From Spirodela intermedia (Eukaryota; Streptophyta; Magnoliopsida; Alismatales; Araceae), in NCBI GenBank assembly GCA_902729315.2, contig LR746267.1, positions 6,326,424 to 6,390,423 on the forward strand: a stretch of DNA of 64,000 nt, read 5' to 3'. Positions 59,761-64,000 of this stretch are shown here, piece after piece. How positions within the stretch are numbered: position 1 is the first letter of the stretch; the number at the start of each line of letters is the position of its first letter. A program made the translations under genes and the position numbers. The notes under the pieces are model-generated. The model saw nothing but the letters and a program-made list of their open reading frames with translations. It was not told the DNA's origin and searched no databases.

Positions 59761-60809
59761 GGCTAGACCAGAAGGTGTGGACGTTGCCGGAGACTTCCTG
59801 GTCGTTTCGCCGTGATCGTTGGGGCACCAAGAACGAAATACATAGCAGATGGCACGTTTCCAGTGCATCTTAGCCCATGGCATCATCCGACACGTCAATG
59901 ACTCCGATGAGATTCGTGTCCGCTCGATGCCCTCCATGCGTGTAGATAGGGTGTGGAGACCACTCTTTGAAAAGCCCCACAGGAAAACTCTCCGGCGGCC
60001 GTTGACTTAGTTTCTGGAAGTTCATTGGCCAAAGGGGCTCAATAATTGCGACTGCTTTTATGGCCAAAAGGACTCTTTGGAAAACTCAAAGATTTAATTA
60101 TTAATTAAGCCCATACTAAAAATAGGGAGATAAGGGATATAATCGAAGGAACCTGATCGTCATCTCCACATCGATACGCATATAGATACAAATACATTGC
60201 CATCTATATAATTATGGCATTTAATAAGGGTGTTTAGTTGATAAGCTTAGGGTGAGCACGTAGAAAGATTTGGAAAGTATTATCTTGGTCAAACCCACAT
60301 GGGTCAAGCACCAAAGGGAAAGAGAGCACAATGTGAACGACGATGAGACGACCACGTTGTAGGGAATATAGGTTTTGAGCTGTTGACCCAACTTATTCTT
60401 CATTGATATATGATTTTGATACTCAAAGCCCTAAAAAAAATTCAACCAGTCTTCAATTGACTAAGACCATAACACACATACTGAAGATGGAATGAAAGTT
60501 TGTTTAAGTTGTCAACTTGCTTTTGACATTATTTGGGCTGATTATTATTAAATTAGTTGGAAAAAATTCTCAAAATGTATGTAAGAAAGATTGACTTGTA
60601 CTTTTCTTGAAGAATGGCATCAAGTCAACCACTACACAATAACTACCTCCTGGTTGGCTAATTCAGATTGTGCAATCTAGTCTAAGACTCAACAAAATTT
60701 CTCTCAACCTTGTATTGAAAATTTTACATAACACTTTTAAAGGATAAAAGTAAGAGTTAAGACTAGGGGACCAAATATTTGCCTCAGCAAGTAGATGTGA
60801 TCAAAATCA

Positions 60810-61090
60810 CCACAAGTGGTAGTTATTTTATCTCTTAACATTTAACTAAAAGTTCTACTTTTAGGAACATTAGACTTCAACTAGAGATGATAGTGCAGGT
60901 ACCAGGAATGATCAGTAAAATAATTCTAAATGTAATATCTATAAACCTTAAACATACCTCTTTAAAAGATAAAAACCCATTATTATTATTTTCTTGGCAC
61001 AAGTGACAATTATGTATCTCATGTCATTAAACTAAGAATTCCACTTTCAGGAATGTCATACCACTACTAGAAATGACAATTATGTGCCTG
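60810..61090. repeat. Diverged direct repeat pair, period about 190 bp
   Basis: Two blocks, about 60813-60905 and 60999-61090, share the same order of phrases: CACAAGTG, then ATCTC..CATT.AACTAA, then AA.TTC.ACTTT.AGGAA, and ACTAGA.ATGA. Many substitutions separate them. They look like two old copies of one unit. Confidence 0.6.
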
Positions 61091-61221
61091 GAATATGTTC
61101 AATTAAGTATTCAAACTCACTTTGATAATTCTAAACTTTAGGATTGTCTATTAATCCTTAAATAATGATAATGGTAATCATGCCTTTTTTTAATACTAAC
61201 AATTACTGTCAATTATTTTCT

Positions 61222-61371
61222 ACCACATGTATGTTGTACAGTCAAATCATTACCACATGTCACATTTGCCATCAAACCATACCCACATGTCACATGGATT
61301 GTCAAATTGATGTTACATTTCATATGCTATGTTAGATCTTTGTGACTTGTCATACAAATTGTTAGATTTTC
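61222..61371. repeat. Five diverged copies of a 30-bp tandem repeat
   Basis: Units start at 61222, 61252, 61282, 61312 and 61342, an exact 30-bp spacing. The first three begin ACCACATGT or CCCACATGT and carry a later GTCAAA or ATCAAA. The last two are more diverged (GTTACATTT, GTGACTTGT). This is a small minisatellite with substitutions but no indels. Confidence 0.8.
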
Positions 61372-64000
61372 TATTTTCTCTATCACGATTCAAGATGGGT
61401 CAGCACACACTTTTATGAAATGATATCCTTCTCTCTCCTTAGGTAGGATGACACACTAGGTAGACCCACTTTCTCTCTCCTCTAGTTTCCCTTTGAAATT
61501 GATTTTTCTATTTAATTTTCCTTGGCTTGATAATTATATGACTTTTGACTTATGCCCTATTCATTTGAGGCCTAAAAAACACATTTCCTTAGCAATAAAA
61601 CTAGATTGAAATATGTAGATTTTGAATTGGTAATTAGTCCATTTCAGTATATTTAATGGTAATTTTAGTTTTATATTTATTCAATTAACTTGCTATCTTC
61701 GAAATCATTAGCCTCAATACTTTTCACTATACTCACCCATGAGAATTTTTTTGGTCTAAGAGGGATTACACTAACTTTTTGACAGCAATGTTTTTTTTCT
61801 CAATTTTTCTTTCAATATGTTGTCATAAGATATTTTCATGAAAGGTTGCTTCAGCTATTTATTACCACATTGAGTGGTAAAGGAAAAAATAACTGTAATT
61901 ATATCAAAGTTCAATAAATTAATTTAGATGCATTCATTGAAGCTGCCCTCTTTATTATATTTTTGACAGTATCTTTTATTTTTTTCATGTGGTTTTTATA
62001 TAATTCCCTTGGTTAGAATTTATTTTTTTTGAAAATCATACTTTCCATTGCTTTGATGAAACTTCACCTTGTTATATTTATAAGATGAAAAAGCTATTTA
62101 AAAAAATGTCTTTACAATGTGTTTGATGCACCATGTACAATTTCATGATAGTTTTTTCCTCCCTTGATGAATACATATAATAAAGTGTACTGCATTGTTT
62201 TCATGATCAGAAATTTATGGCCCATAAAAATTTAACATTCTTTAACTTTTTCATTCTGTCATAGCATACTTCCTGTTTTATTTGCAAAATAAACAAGTGA
62301 ACATGAATTTAAAGAAGAAAAACAAGCTAAAAAGGTACACCATAAAATTTCTGAAGTCCATTATTTTTTTGATAAATTAGGAAAAAGAGAAAGGAAAGAT
62401 TAGAAAAGGTGAATGTAGATCAATTAGATGTAACCAAACTAGGCCCCCTTTCTTCATCTAAGTGTGGCCATCTGACCAGGAGATAAAACATTGTCAATAT
62501 ATTTAAGAGTAGTGGAAGAATGAAATATTTTCCACAAAATAAAATTGCCATCTACCCTTTGTTCACAATGTATTGGAACATGTTATGATTGAGTCTTTTT
62601 CTATTATGTACATTGACCCACTTCCTTCGTCATTGATAGTGTTAAGACTTCATTAAATAAGGTGAGTCAACTTCCACAATAATAGTTTCCTACAAATTGA
62701 GTCAACTCACTACTGATTAAATTAAGGAAACATGAAGAATTAAGGAGTGAATTGGACTTATTCATATTCTCTATAATTTTATAATATTTTTTGAGATCTT
62801 ATAATAATATAACATGATGATATAACTCATTTTTGGCAGAAATATGTTTTAAACGAAAGAAAATACTCACAAGGGTAAACTGGTCCACCTATACATCAAA
62901 ATGGTCAAATAGTTTTTTTTATGCAAGTTTTTGCCACAAGTATTGTCATGTATGTATCTTTTGGAAGGAAAATTGAAAAAAAAACACGATACAATAAATA
63001 TTGCATCAAAATTAGATAAAATTTCATTTTTCTAGATTTTAAAACATTAAATGACATTTTTTAAAGTTAAATTTACGCACAAAATTATAAAGACTGCACT
63101 TAAACTCTCATTACAAAGGATTAATGGTGTGATAATCTAGTTTTTTCCAACTTAGAGTCATGAATTTTGAAAATATTAGTGGGGTTAATATGGTGTTTGT
63201 GGCCTAAAGCTGTGAATTTAAAAGAAGGTTTCAAAGTGAAATACCAAAGGTGGCTTAAGTTGTTAAATAGAAGTGATAGACACACTTAAGCTTTTGTATT
63301 AAACATAAGTCATCAAGTATTAGTGTAACATAAGGATTTAATCAATAGAGAGTGAAGTAATTCAAACTAGCCAAATTGTTAAAAACTTTATGGGTAGAAT
63401 TGAGAAAAAGATCAGTAGCTCATTAAATCTTCTATTCACAGCACTATCTTGGTCTAAATATTTGAGTCCAAATATTTAGACGAAGATAACTTCTACTGAT
63501 ATGAAGATTTGTTTAATGGTGCGAAAGTAGCTCTTAGTTGAGGATTTACCTTTTTTCTAGAATTAATTCTTAGTTTTGTGGCTTTATTGCTTTTGAGGAG
63601 AGAGAGTGTGTTTATTTTATACTTATGATTTTTTCCTAATTTTATAGGATTTTTAATAGACATAAATAGTCATAAAGTAGTCTTTACATAACTATGGCAC
63701 CATTAGTTAACTCTCATTTTATTGGTTTATTTATTTTTCCCTTTTGCACATCACTTATTTACTCTCTCCCTCTGTCTCTAGACATGTGTTGACTTGTGGT
63801 GCAAACTCTTTTTTGAGATAAAACAAGACAAAATCTTGTAGAGAAAAGTTATTCTGAAATAAATAATAAATTATATTCAAGAAATTATTATGTATTTGGG
63901 AATTTTCAAGAATCATGTTTATATTAAAGTATACTTGTAATGTAAACTAATCATTTTACCTTTGAGTTTCTTTTACTAAGTTTAAAATCTATTTTTATTT

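Larger units (their letters stand above)
59761..64000. other. AT-rich region without recognised genes
   Basis: The first few hundred bases should contain the promoter of the receptor kinase. Beyond about 60060 the sequence is strongly AT-rich with no sustained coding frame on either strand. Two groups of diverged repeats lie at 60810-61090 and 61222-61371. No retrotransposon coding domain was recognised. Confidence 0.5.

Overview
The window is nuclear DNA of a flowering plant. The genes have many short coding exons with GT-AG introns of about 80 bp to 3.8 kb, CT/GA-rich leaders, and proteins that match plant families from end to end. One intronless receptor-kinase gene is very GC-rich while the flanks are very AT-rich; such contrast is typical of monocots, perhaps a non-grass commelinid. 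That placement is tentative.

Layout. 1-8.0 kb is gene-poor and AT-rich and holds two decayed Ty1/copia retrotransposon relics in opposite orientation: gag-protease-integrase on + and reverse transcriptase-RNase H on -. 8.1-35.5 kb holds three conserved housekeeping genes, all on +, head to tail with short spacers: the 26S proteasome ATPase RPT5 (10 coding exons, 424 aa), the splicing factor SF3B5 (4 coding exons, 87 aa) and the AP-2 alpha-adaptin large subunit (27 coding exons, 1022 aa). A convergent minus-strand gene (37.2-42.4 kb) encodes an RRM protein of the BPA1 (binding partner of ACD11) family (5 coding exons, 284 aa). 42.8-47.8 kb is AT-rich and has no gene I recognise. 48.0-56.7 kb encodes the plant TAPT1 homologue POD1 (11 coding exons, 602 aa), and one of its introns is a textbook U12-type AT-AC intron. 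57.3-59.6 kb on - is a single-exon G-type lectin receptor-like kinase (796 aa). 59.8-64 kb is AT-rich with diverged tandem repeats and no gene.

The genes act in unrelated core processes: protein degradation, splicing, clathrin endocytosis, an RRM protein linked to defence and cell death, ER-dependent pollen-tube guidance, and cell-surface signalling. I see no operon-like or cluster logic. Exon models were built by hand: each junction was placed so that the frame is kept and the protein matches the family, and exon lengths were checked to sum to whole codons. UTR ends and transcription starts were not determined. The clearest unusual items are the AT-AC intron in POD1, two genes whose first coding exon is only two codons long, a frame-preserving stop-free intron in the alpha-adaptin appendage region, and a cluster of GGCCCA promoter elements in front of SF3B5.
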